Positions 56,139 to 64,000 of a stretch of 64,000 nucleotides of DNA are shown here, one piece after another. This stretch comes from Eubacteriaceae bacterium Marseille-Q4139 (GTDB taxonomy: Bacteria; Bacillota; Clostridia; Lachnospirales; Lachnospiraceae), in contig JAGTTQ010000001.1 of assembly GCA_018223415.1 (NCBI GenBank), positions 2,391,865-2,455,864 of the forward strand. The letters run 5' to 3'. A model generated the notes under the pieces. It did no database searches, was not told the DNA's origin, and saw nothing but the letters and a program-made list of their open reading frames with translations. The position numbers and the translations under genes are program-made. Each line of letters begins with the position of its first letter. Positions within the stretch are counted from its first letter, which is position 1.

Positions 56139-58676
56139 ATGACATATGCAAAGAAACGCAAGCGAAAGCTGATGCGGAATATGAGATTCAACCTGATCCT
56201 GTTTTTTGTGCTGATCGGCATCGGGATTTTCAGCTTTCACATGGTGAAGGAGGTACTTTTAAAATCCTCCCAGGATCTTGGCAGCGCCCTGGCGGCCAAC
56301 TGTGCGTCGGAAATGCAGAATCAGCTTACGGTTTATGAGACGCTGCTGAATTTTGGGGAAGATCAGGCAGACCGGCAGGAGAATACTTCGACGGAACAAA
56401 TCGAAGAGTGGCTCCAGATGTATTTTGTCTGGCTTCAGCGCGTCCTCGGAAGCGATATTGTGGATCCCTATGCGATTGTGGACGGGAAAATTGTCGCGGC
56501 GAACCCATGGGAAGGTGATGATACATACGATTTCGAGTCTTCCGAGTGGTATCAGAAGGCGGCAGCGTCGCCGGGTGAGACAATTTTTACTGATGTATAT
56601 AGAGATGTCATTTATGACAGGTCGGTTATAACAATCGCCCAGAAGAGCCCCTCTCAAGAGGATGATATTGTCATTGCCTTTGATATTTTCCCGGAAAATT
56701 TCCAGTTCCGCGAGACGGCCCTGGATGAGCAGGAGGGAGGTTCCTTTTTCCTGTGTGACGGGAACGGTCAGATCATTTACAGTGAGACAGACTGGACCGG
56801 GCCGGAGGAGGAGCTGTCCCAGTATATCCTGGGAGTTCTCGCAAGCATTGAGCGCGGCGAGCAGGACAGCTATGATTCCAGCATCACCGACCTGGATGGA
56901 AAGCAGCGGGGTGTCTACTATACCTGGATGCCTAATGGCTGGATTTCCATTATCACGATTCCTTATTCCAGCATTCTCTGGTACCTGAGGCAGTTTTTTG
57001 CCGGCTTCTGTCTGGTGTTTCTGCTTCTTGTACTGATTCTTGCCGTTATTACCTGGAGAGAGTACAGGTTTTACAAAAAGATCGAGAGGACGGACGAGAC
57101 CGTAAGAGTCCTTGGCAATTCCTATTATGCCATTTACCGAATCAATTACGGGGACGACACGTATGAGATGATTAAGGGTTCTGACTATATCCGCAGCCGG
57201 ATCCCGGCGGCAGGGCCGTACAGTGAGCTTTTAACCGTCATGACAGAGGTCATCGAAGAGGAGGCGAAAGAGGAATATCTTGCCAGCTTTTCGACGGAAA
57301 ATATCCGGAAGCTGGTTTCCAGGCGGATTAAGGATTTCGGCGGTGACTTCTTAAGGAAATTCGGTGAAGAGTACCGTTGGGTGAATGTGCGGATTCTGTT
57401 CGACGAGTCCCTGGCGCCGGACGAGGTGGTACTTTGCTTCAGCGAGGTGGATCAGGAAAAGCGCTCGCAGCTTCAGGAACGGAAGCTCCTAAAGAATTCC
57501 CTGGAGATGTCCCGGCAGAGCGAACAGTCCAAACAGGCCTTTTTCAGCAGCATGTCCCACGATATGCGGACGCCGCTCAACGCCATTTTAGGCCTTTCGG
57601 AGCTGGCCGAGCGGGAAGTGGAGAACCCGGGAAAGGTGAAAGGGTATTTGGAGAAAATCCTGTTTTCGGGAAGACAGCTCCTTGAGCTGATCAACGATAT
57701 CCTGGACATGTCCAGGATGGAGCAGGGAAAGATGGAGATCAATACCCAGAGGTTCAATTTGAAGCGGTGCATCCAGGACTGTGCCGACAATTTCCGTTTC
57801 CAGGCGGAGCGGGAAGAGAAGAACTTCCAGGTATCATTTGAACTGGATACGGCCTATGTCATGGGAGATCCCATGCGGATTACCCAGATCGTAAACAATC
57901 TCCTGTCCAATGCTTTTAAGTTTACGTCGCCGGGGGATTCGGTTTCCGTGTCCGTCAGTGAGGTTGAGAACCAGGAATTCGGAAAGTACCGGATTGCCGT
58001 TTCGGATACTGGCACCGGTATGTCAGAGGAGTTTTTGTCACAGGTCTTCGACCCATACGCGAGGGAGACCAGGTTCGGCGCGAAAAAGGTGGCCGGAACC
58101 GGTCTCGGCATGGCGATTGTGAAGAACCTGGTGGAACAGATGAACGGGCACATTACGGTGGCGAGCAGTCTTGGGGAAGGCACCACCTTCAGCCTTGTGC
58201 TTCCCCTCGTGGCGGCCGAGCCGGAGGAAGCCGATACAGCCGGCGAGGCTGCGGCCTGCGCGGCCCCGCAGGAGATTACGTTAGAGGGGCGCCGGATCCT
58301 TTTAGCGGAAGACAACCAGATCAACATGGAGGTGGCGACGGATCTTCTTTCCATGAGCGGTGCCGAGATTGTCCAGGCATGGAACGGGAAGGAAGCCCTC
58401 GATGCGTTTAAGGATTCCGGGCTGTTTTCCTTTGATGCGATTCTCATGGATATGCAGATGCCGGTGATGAACGGCTGCGATGCGGCCAGGAAGATCCGAA
58501 AGCTTCCCCGCCCGGATGCCGGCCGGATCCCCATTGTGGCGCTGACGGCCAACGCCTTTGCCGAGGACATTGCGGCCACTGAGGAAGCCGGCATGGACGC
58601 CCATGTGTCAAAGCCCATTGATTTTACGATTCTTTGCAGGACCCTTGTGAGGCTGATTGGGGAGAGAGGGGAGTAG
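56139..58676 (+). CDS. Hybrid sensor histidine kinase with receiver domain
   Basis: 845 residues from the ATG at 56139 (AAGGAGG upstream). TM1 is LILFFVLIGIGIFSFHMV. A Cache-like extracytoplasmic domain of about 240 residues precedes TM2 (FAGFCLVFLLLVLILAVI). A PAS-like linker follows, then HisKA (SSMSHDMRTPLNAILGLSEL), HATPase (NNLLSNAFKFTSPGD, DTGTGMSEEF, GTGLGMAIV) and a C-terminal receiver (ILLAEDNQIN, phospho-Asp in AILMDMQMPVMNG, Lys in HVSKPID). There is no HPt or output domain, so it signals to a partner elsewhere. Its 3' end overlaps the convergent LacI gene by 53 nt. Confidence 0.93.
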   Translation: MTYAKKRKRKLMRNMRFNLILFFVLIGIGIFSFHMVKEVLLKSSQDLGSALAANCASEMQNQLTVYETLLNFGEDQADRQENTSTEQIEEWLQMYFVWLQRVLGSDIVDPYAIVDGKIVAANPWEGDDTYDFESSEWYQKAAASPGETIFTDVYRDVIYDRSVITIAQKSPSQEDDIVIAFDIFPENFQFRETALDEQEGGSFFLCDGNGQIIYSETDWTGPEEELSQYILGVLASIERGEQDSYDSSITDLDGKQRGVYYTWMPNGWISIITIPYSSILWYLRQFFAGFCLVFLLLVLILAVITWREYRFYKKIERTDETVRVLGNSYYAIYRINYGDDTYEMIKGSDYIRSRIPAAGPYSELLTVMTEVIEEEAKEEYLASFSTENIRKLVSRRIKDFGGDFLRKFGEEYRWVNVRILFDESLAPDEVVLCFSEVDQEKRSQLQERKLLKNSLEMSRQSEQSKQAFFSSMSHDMRTPLNAILGLSELAEREVENPGKVKGYLEKILFSGRQLLELINDILDMSRMEQGKMEINTQRFNLKRCIQDCADNFRFQAEREEKNFQVSFELDTAYVMGDPMRITQIVNNLLSNAFKFTSPGDSVSVSVSEVENQEFGKYRIAVSDTGTGMSEEFLSQVFDPYARETRFGAKKVAGTGLGMAIVKNLVEQMNGHITVASSLGEGTTFSLVLPLVAAEPEEADTAGEAAACAAPQEITLEGRRILLAEDNQINMEVATDLLSMSGAEIVQAWNGKEALDAFKDSGLFSFDAILMDMQMPVMNGCDAARKIRKLPRPDAGRIPIVALTANAFAEDIAATEEAGMDAHVSKPIDFTILCRTLVRLIGERGE

Positions 58677-59700
58677 GCGGATTTTCCGCCATTTCCCCGC
58701 AGCTTTCCCGGCTGATATAGCGGACAGGCATTTCCACGGATTTCCGTGAATCTGCCTGTCCTTTTGTAATTTCAATCAAAAGTTCCAGGCAGATTCCTGC
58801 CATTTTTTCCATGGGGACGTGGACGATGGAGAGGGAGGGGATGGAATATTCCTCCAGCTCTTTATCTCCGTTTCCGACGCTGATAAGTTCCAGGTCGTCC
58901 GGGATCCGGATTCCGGCGTCATGGAAGGCCTTCAGAGCGCCGACGGCAATGGCATCGGAGGCGCAGAACAGGCAGTCAGGGAGCGCCGGAAGGGAGAGAA
59001 TCCCCGAGGCGCCTAAGAAACCGCCGGCCATGGAATTTTCCTGTTCCAGAACAGCGTCCACGGTCATTCCGGCTGATTTACATGTCTGGCAGAAGCTGTC
59101 AATCCGGTCGTCCATGCCTTCAAAAACCGGTTCCGCCGACAGGACGGCCGCATGCTTGTGGCCCCTGGAGGCGAAAACCTCGGCGGCTTTTGCGCCGAGA
59201 AGCCGGTCGTCAATGGTTACGGTGTTAAAACGGTCGGACGGCCGGTTGTAGAGGACGACGGGGACGCGGATGTCTGCATTTTCCAGAAATTCCATGTCTC
59301 TTTTTGTGGCGTTGCAGACGATGGCTGCATGGAACAGGTTCATCTCTTTTAAAGACATTTCTTTTTCCAGCTCGTTAATCGTATAAGGATGCATGATGAT
59401 TTCACAATTATGACTGTTTTTTATGATTCCGTCCTGAATGCCGCGCAGAAAGCGGACGACCATCGGGGCGCGGAAATCCCTGGCCCAGAAGACGGCGATG
59501 ACAAGCTTCTGATCTTCGCCGTGGTGGCGCAGGCGGCGGGCGGAGATGTTGGGCTGGTAGCCAAGCTCCTGGGCGGCGCGCCAGACTTTCTCCTGAGTGG
59601 CCTGGGAAATTTTTCGTTCTCCTGCTTCCCCTCGCAGGACGAGGGATACGGTGCTGACGGAGACGCCGACATAAGCGGCCAGTTCTTTTATCGTAGGCAT
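58624..59700 (-). CDS. LacI-family repressor next to the AtuA operon
   Basis: 358 residues. The HTH is PTIKELAAYVGVSVSTVSLVL, with the hinge QPNISARRLRHHG, then a sugar-binding-like effector domain (IDDRLLGAKAAEVFASRGHKH, FCASDAIAVGALKAF). The C-terminal tail is Ser/Pro-rich and overlaps the end of the hybrid kinase gene. It is divergent from the AtuA operon, and a perfect palindrome typical for LacI operators lies between them. The effector is unknown. Confidence 0.92.
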   Translation of the reverse strand: MPTIKELAAYVGVSVSTVSLVLRGEAGERKISQATQEKVWRAAQELGYQPNISARRLRHHGEDQKLVIAVFWARDFRAPMVVRFLRGIQDGIIKNSHNCEIIMHPYTINELEKEMSLKEMNLFHAAIVCNATKRDMEFLENADIRVPVVLYNRPSDRFNTVTIDDRLLGAKAAEVFASRGHKHAAVLSAEPVFEGMDDRIDSFCQTCKSAGMTVDAVLEQENSMAGGFLGASGILSLPALPDCLFCASDAIAVGALKAFHDAGIRIPDDLELISVGNGDKELEEYSIPSLSIVHVPMEKMAGICLELLIEITKGQADSRKSVEMPVRYISRESCGEMAENPPTPLSPQSASQGSCKES

Positions 59701-59733
59701 ATGGACAACTCCTTATAAGTTCGCAAAAAAGAC

Positions 59734-59797
59734 TTGACATGGCAAGCCTGAAAGCGTATGATTATTTTTAAGTAGAACGTTCTAGTATTACGTTCTA
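59734..59797 (+). promoter_or_regulatory. Promoter and LacI-type operator of the AtuA operon
   Basis: TTGACA at 59734-59739, 17-bp spacer, TATGAT at 59757-59762. Immediately downstream lies the 12-bp palindrome TAGAACGTTCTA (59773-59784), followed by a second half-site ACGTTCTAA (59790-59798). An operator at about +5 to +30 would block transcription, so the adjacent repressor likely binds here. Confidence 0.75.
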
Positions 59798-59923
59798 ACT
59801 TTGCTAAAAACAAAATCGGACTCTTCTTTCTATTATAACGGAAACAGGGCCGATGTCAAAGCGAATCATGGCATTTCCCGCTTTTGGAGCGGCGGGAAAT
59901 GGCGAAAGAAGGAGGAAACCAGA

Positions 59924-61291
59924 GTGAAGAGAGTTTCAATCGGAGGCGGACAGGGCTTCTGGGGCGACAGCAACGATGCGGCCATCCATATGATCCGCCA
60001 TGGAAATCTGGACTACATGGCATGCGACTACCTGGCGGAGTTGACCCTTTCCATCATGGAACGGCAGAAGCTTAAAAACCCCCAGGCCGGATATGCCAGG
60101 GATTTCATCGGGCTCATGAAGGAAGTGGCCCAGACAGCCTATGAAAAGAAGATCGGGATTATTACCAACGCCGGAGGCATGAACATCGAGGGCTGTGTCG
60201 GTGCCCTGAAGGAGATCGCGGAAGAGAAAGGGCTTTCCGGATACCGGATCGGCTATGTCCTCGGCGATGATATGAAGGAGCAGATCCCGGAGCTTTTGGC
60301 CAAGGGAATTTCCTTTGAAAACATGGATGAGACCGGGGATTTTGGTGAAATCCGTGACCAGATTTTGAACGCCAACGTCTATTTCGGGCATGAGCCCATT
60401 GTCCGCTGCCTGGAAGAAGGCGCTGATGTGGTTGTCACAGGGCGCGCCGCCGATTCGGCTCTGTTTTTAGCGCCGCTTCTTCATGAATTCGGCTGGAAGC
60501 CGGACGACTGGGACAACCTGGCGAGAGGGATCATGGCCGGCCATCTTTTGGAATGCGGCGGTCAGGGCGCCGGCGGCAATTACCAGTATGACTGGCGAAG
60601 CGTCCCCGACATGGATGAACTTGGATTCCCCATTGCGGAACTGTCCGATGACGGGTTTTTCATCACGAAGGCGCCGGACTGCGGCGGCGTCATCTGCGAG
60701 CAGTCCGTAAAGGAACAGTTCCTCTATGAGGTTCACGACCCGGCCAACTATATTACGCCGGACGTCAATGTGGATATCAGCCAGGCAACGGTGAAAAACG
60801 CCGGGCCGAATCGGGTGGAAATCGGGAACATTAAGGGCAAGGAGAGGCCGGACACGCTGAAGCTCTGCATCGGCTATCACGCCGGCTGGAAGGTGGTTAC
60901 ATATTTAAGTTTTGCATGGCCGGACGCCTATGAAAAGGCACAGTACGCGGCAGATATCCTGATGAAGAAGATGAAGCGGAAGGGGCTTAAGGCTGAGGAA
61001 ATCCACATCAGCTATGTGGGGCTCAATTCCCTGCATCTCGGTGTCGCTGACATGAGCCCGGAGGCCGTGAAAAACCTCAATGAGGTGGTTTTAAGGATCG
61101 CCATCCGGACAAAGGAGAAGGCGGAGGCAGCCAAGCTGATCCCGGAGATTTCCCCGCTCCAGCTCAACGGCCCGCCAGGAGCCAGCTTCTTCGGCGGAAG
61201 AGCCAAGGTTCAGGAGGTGATCGGCCTCTGGCCGACGCTTGTGCCGCGAGACGCGGTGAAGCTGACATCTCATATTCTGGAGGTGAAATGA
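59924..61291 (+). CDS. AtuA-family acyclic terpene utilisation-like protein
   Basis: 455 residues, AtuA/DUF1446 family: VSIGGGQGFWGDSNDAA at the start, ITNAGGMNIEGCVGALKEIA, VVVTGRAADSALFLAP, then LECGGQGAGGNYQYDW and SYVGLNSLHLG. The GTG at 59924 has GAAGGAGG upstream; longer readings to 59801 run into the operator. In Pseudomonas AtuA is required for citronellol and geraniol breakdown, but the biochemical step is unproven. Here it is paired with an AtuA C-terminal-type protein and a CoA transferase, so a CoA-ester catabolic pathway is likely. Confidence 0.85.
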   Translation: MKRVSIGGGQGFWGDSNDAAIHMIRHGNLDYMACDYLAELTLSIMERQKLKNPQAGYARDFIGLMKEVAQTAYEKKIGIITNAGGMNIEGCVGALKEIAEEKGLSGYRIGYVLGDDMKEQIPELLAKGISFENMDETGDFGEIRDQILNANVYFGHEPIVRCLEEGADVVVTGRAADSALFLAPLLHEFGWKPDDWDNLARGIMAGHLLECGGQGAGGNYQYDWRSVPDMDELGFPIAELSDDGFFITKAPDCGGVICEQSVKEQFLYEVHDPANYITPDVNVDISQATVKNAGPNRVEIGNIKGKERPDTLKLCIGYHAGWKVVTYLSFAWPDAYEKAQYAADILMKKMKRKGLKAEEIHISYVGLNSLHLGVADMSPEAVKNLNEVVLRIAIRTKEKAEAAKLIPEISPLQLNGPPGASFFGGRAKVQEVIGLWPTLVPRDAVKLTSHILEVK

Positions 61292-61617
61292 TGGAAATTT
61301 ATCTGAAGGAAATTGCACACGGCCGCTCCGGGGACAAGGGGGATACCAGCAACGTCTGCGTATATGCAAGAAAGCCGGAGTATTATGAAATCATTAAGCG
61401 GGAAGTGACCGCAGAAAAGGTGCGGGAATATTTTAAGGACATGGTTAAGGGCGAGATCATCCGGTACGAGGTGCCGTCCCTTGGCGGGTTCAATTTTGTG
61501 ATGAAGCATGCCCTCGGCGGAGGCGCCACCTTGTCGCTGCGGCTGGATTCCCTTGGAAAATCCATGGGCTCCGCGTTCATGAGAATGAAAATCCATGTGG
61601 AGGAGGGCGAGCTTTGA
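61291..61617 (+). CDS. AtuA C-terminal-like small protein
   Basis: 108 residues, IYLKEIAHGRSGDKGDTSN ... VPSLGGFNFVMKHALGGGAT ... GSAFMRMKIHVEE. It matches the small domain that is fused to AtuA in some bacteria and separate in others. I chose the second of two adjacent ATGs (61291), which is better spaced from GGAGG; it overlaps the end of the AtuA gene. It probably forms a complex with the AtuA protein. Confidence 0.8.
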   Translation: MEIYLKEIAHGRSGDKGDTSNVCVYARKPEYYEIIKREVTAEKVREYFKDMVKGEIIRYEVPSLGGFNFVMKHALGGGATLSLRLDSLGKSMGSAFMRMKIHVEEGEL

Positions 61618-62825
61618 TGGAAGAGAGACGGGAACACGGCGCCCTGGAAAACCTTCTTGTGCTGGATTTAAGCCGGGTGGTGGCAGGGCCGTTCTGCGGC
61701 GCCATCCTCGGCGACCTGGGTGCCAGGGCCATTAAAATCGAGGTTCCGAAGCGGGGAGACGACGCCAGGGCATATGCGCCCCATGTCAACGGGGAGAGCG
61801 CCTACTTTGCCAATTTAAACCGGAATAAAGAGGGCATTACCCTGAACCTGAAATCAGAAAAGGGAAAACAGATTTTCCTGGAGCTTGTAAAAAAGGCGGA
61901 TATCTTAATTGAAAATTACCGGCCCGGCGTCATGGATAAGATGGGCCTGGGATACGAGACATTAAAGCAGGTGAACAGCCGCCTGATTTACGGGGCTATT
62001 TCCGGCTTCGGAAGCTACGGGCCGTATTCGGACCGGCCGGGGTACGACATCATATCTCAGGCCATGGGCGGCCTCATGAGCGTCACCGGCCCCAAGGGTG
62101 GGCTGCCGACGAGAGCCGGCAATGCCATGGGAGACATTCTGGGCGGCATGAACTTAGCCATCGGGATTCTGGCGGCAGTCAACGCCAGGAACCTGACAGG
62201 CGAGGGGCAGCGGGTGGATATTTCCCTGGTGGATTCCGTCGTGGCGTCGCTGGAGAATGCCTTTGAGCGGTACTTTTATTCCGGACAGCTTCCGGAACGG
62301 CTCGGGAACGCTTATGCGTCGGTGGCGCCATACGATACCTATGAGGCGAAGGACGGCTATGTGGTGATTGCCTGCGGAAACCAGAAGCTTTACGAAGAGC
62401 TCTGCCGGGAAGTCCTCCATATGCCGGACATGATTGACGATGAGAGGTTTTTGACCGTGCCCCTGCGGGTGAAAAACAGCGATGTCCAGAAGCCAAGGAT
62501 CGAGTCCTGGACGAAGAAATATACGGTGGCGGAGGTCGTTCGGATGGTGTCGGCCCACGGGATTCCGGCATCTCCGATTTATGATCTGAAGCAGATTGTA
62601 GAGGACGAGCACATCGCGGGCGCCAGGGAAATGTTTGTAAAGCTCACCCATCCGGTCATCGGCGAGATGACAGTCAACGGCTCGCCAATTAAGATGCTGG
62701 GGACGAAGGAAAAAATCAGAAAGCCGGCGCCGCTTTTAGGAGAGGATAATGAGCGGATTATGAAGGAGATGATTGGGATGAGCGATGAGGAGATGGAGGA
62801 GCTTCGGAAGGACGGGGTGTTTTAA
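61617..62825 (+). CDS. CaiB/BaiF-family CoA transferase
   Basis: 402-residue family III CoA transferase. N-terminal VLDLSRVVAGPFCGAILGDL, IKIEVPKRGDDARAY and NLNRNKEGITLNL motifs are present, with the catalytic Asp in RPGYDIISQAMGGL, then GNAMGDILGGMNLAIGILAA. It moves CoA between organic acids, activating the substrate of the AtuA pathway (inference). Its start overlaps the preceding stop (TGATG). Last gene of the operon. Confidence 0.93.
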   Translation: MEERREHGALENLLVLDLSRVVAGPFCGAILGDLGARAIKIEVPKRGDDARAYAPHVNGESAYFANLNRNKEGITLNLKSEKGKQIFLELVKKADILIENYRPGVMDKMGLGYETLKQVNSRLIYGAISGFGSYGPYSDRPGYDIISQAMGGLMSVTGPKGGLPTRAGNAMGDILGGMNLAIGILAAVNARNLTGEGQRVDISLVDSVVASLENAFERYFYSGQLPERLGNAYASVAPYDTYEAKDGYVVIACGNQKLYEELCREVLHMPDMIDDERFLTVPLRVKNSDVQKPRIESWTKKYTVAEVVRMVSAHGIPASPIYDLKQIVEDEHIAGAREMFVKLTHPVIGEMTVNGSPIKMLGTKEKIRKPAPLLGEDNERIMKEMIGMSDEEMEELRKDGVF

Positions 62826-62837
62826 GGGTATAAAGCC

Positions 62838-62857
62838 GGGGGCTCCAAAGAGCCCCC
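62838..62857. terminator. Terminator hairpin between convergent genes
   Basis: Perfect 8-bp GC-rich stem GGGGGCTC with GAGCCCCC around CAAA; no clear U tract. Confidence 0.65.
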
Positions 62858-62884
62858 GAAAGTATTATATCCGGCCACAAAACC

Positions 62885-64000
62885 TTAATACGTCTCCAGC
62901 GGCGGCAGCACCTCGTCCGGCAGCGGGCAGGTATATCTGCCGCCGTTTCGTTTCCGCACTTCTGCCTTCGCCCGCTCAATCACCTCCGGCTGATCCATGG
63001 TGCGGACGCAGGAGAGGGCGATGACCTTGGCGGCCGTCAGGAGGCCCTTGTGGGCGATGGGGCTGCAGGACTGGGCCGTCATCTGCCAGGTGTGGCCCAC
63101 ATTCCCGATGCAGGCCGTGGCGATCTGGAAGTTTAAGGTGGGAGCGGCATAGCCCACGTCGCCGACGTCGGTGGAGCCGGCCGTCTGTTTGAGCTTCGCC
63201 GGGTCAAAGGGATGGATTTCGCTGTCAAGGGGCCGCTCTAAAATCTCGGAAAGCCGTTCTTCTCCATAAATCTCGATGATATTGTTCTTAATATTTTCTA
63301 TGGTCTGTGCGTTGTATGTATTTAGGAACTTCCTTGCGAGCGCATAGTCGTCCTCGTCCCATTTCGGCGCGCCGACTTCCTTCAGACAGGCGTCGCCGAT
63401 CTCCGCCAGGGCGTTGTTCGGCAGGTATTCGGTGAAGGCCATGGAAAGCTCATATTTCATCTCGGTTTCCGTCATGAGGGCGGCGCCGCGGGCCACGTTC
63501 ACGACGCGGCGGAACAGGTCTTTCACCTGCGCCACCCAGGGCGAGCGGACTTCATAGCGGATGACGGCATGGTCGGGCACCACGTTCGGAGCCGTGCCGC
63601 CGGCGTCGATGTAGGCGTAATGGAGCCTGGCTTCCGGGATCATGTGCTCTCTTAAGTAGTTGCAGCCCACGTTCATGAGCTCGGCAGCATCCAGGGCGCT
63701 CCGGCCCAGGTACGGGCAGCCGCCGGCGTGAGCCGTGACGCCGTCAAAAATGAAGTTGGCGCCCATGATGGCGTTGCTGTGGTTGGCCTCGACGGAGTTT
63801 TCCGTGGCCGGGTGCCAGGTGTAGACAAAGTCCACATCGTTGAACATGCCGGCTCTTGCCATGAACTGCTTGGCACCGGCGCCTTCTTCCGCCGGGCATC
63901 CGAAGTAGATCACGGTGCCGTCCTTTTTGTATGCCTCAAGATATTCCTTTACGGCCAGCGCCGCGGCGAGGGCGCCTGTCCCCAGGCAGGAGTGGCCGCA
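62885..64000 (-). CDS. M20-family amidohydrolase (AbgB-like), N-terminus outside window
   Basis: About 371 C-terminal residues are visible and the frame stays open to the window edge. Metal-site motifs are CGHSCLGTGALAAA, FGCPAEEGAGAKQFM and VYTWHPATENS; the lid domain follows (GANFIFDGVTAHAGGCPYLG). The sequence YIDAGGTAPNVVPDHA is typical of the aminobenzoyl-glutamate hydrolase (AbgB) branch of M20D. It should cleave an N-acyl or p-aminobenzoyl-glutamate amide. Convergent with the CoA transferase gene. Confidence 0.9.
   Translation of the reverse strand, partial: CGHSCLGTGALAAALAVKEYLEAYKKDGTVIYFGCPAEEGAGAKQFMARAGMFNDVDFVYTWHPATENSVEANHSNAIMGANFIFDGVTAHAGGCPYLGRSALDAAELMNVGCNYLREHMIPEARLHYAYIDAGGTAPNVVPDHAVIRYEVRSPWVAQVKDLFRRVVNVARGAALMTETEMKYELSMAFTEYLPNNALAEIGDACLKEVGAPKWDEDDYALARKFLNTYNAQTIENIKNNIIEIYGEERLSEILERPLDSEIHPFDPAKLKQTAGSTDVGDVGYAAPTLNFQIATACIGNVGHTWQMTAQSCSPIAHKGLLTAAKVIALSCVRTMDQPEVIERAKAEVRKRNGGRYTCPLPDEVLPPLETY

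Overview
The window looks like the chromosome of a moderately GC-rich anaerobic, probably spore-forming Clostridia member, most likely Lachnospiraceae. Pointers are the trimeric NADH-linked [FeFe] hydrogenase, Firmicutes-type rpoB/rpoC/rpsL/rpsG/fusA/tuf, GG(A)GG ribosome sites with frequent TTG and GTG starts, small secreted GW-repeat proteins and a collagen-like protein with flanking glycosyltransferases. The genus is inferred, not read directly. No rRNA, tRNA or CRISPR array was seen.

Layout. 1-8642: a two-component system (histidine kinase cut by the window edge) divergent from an RND-type efflux operon (small membrane protein, adaptor, permease, two TolC-like proteins). 8645-14186: M55 peptidase, secreted copper-amine-oxidase-N-like protein, S66 carboxypeptidase, polysaccharide deacetylase, rarA, surE. 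14317-18413 (minus): hydC-hydB-hydA hydrogenase operon with a Rex-like operator. 18571-26227: strong promoter, rpoB, rpoC. 26324-31287: cation efflux protein, diaminopropionate ammonia-lyase, two related secreted proteins, 2-hydroxyacid dehydrogenase. 31426-38469: collagen-like gene flanked by two glycosyltransferases and split by a 3.35-kb element carrying a large serine recombinase, a small TnpW-like protein and a diguanylate cyclase. 38541-46939: thioesterase, then a LacI-controlled sugar operon with its own HPr, enzyme I, HAD phosphatase, sucrose-type EIIBCA and amylosucrase-like GH13. 47038-51815: rpsL-rpsG-fusA-tuf. 52031-55973: AT-rich restriction-modification island with a controller protein and the remains of a Tn4451/TnpX-like recombinase. 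56061-64000: hybrid histidine kinase, LacI-family repressor, divergent AtuA/AtuA-C/CoA-transferase operon and a partial M20 amidohydrolase.

The most striking system is the interrupted collagen gene. The two halves lie in the same reading phase. An 8-bp direct repeat (CCGACCGG, central AC dinucleotide) marks the crossover at both junctions. The element's two inner ends form a 14/17 inverted repeat placed exactly 1 nt from the repeat on each side, as expected of attP arms of a serine recombinase. Removing 3,348 bp rebuilds one 435-residue collagen-like protein with a BclA-like C-terminal domain. This resembles the skin and SPbeta elements that interrupt sporulation genes in Bacillus. The collagen gene and the upstream glycosyltransferase gene both have CATAnnnTA boxes like mother-cell sporulation promoters.

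Other points of interest are an HPr lacking Ser46, a G9 tract ahead of the enzyme I gene, a one-base homopolymer frameshift in the element's diguanylate cyclase, helically phased repeats upstream of the efflux operon, and 21 kb of accessory genes separating rpoBC from the str operon.
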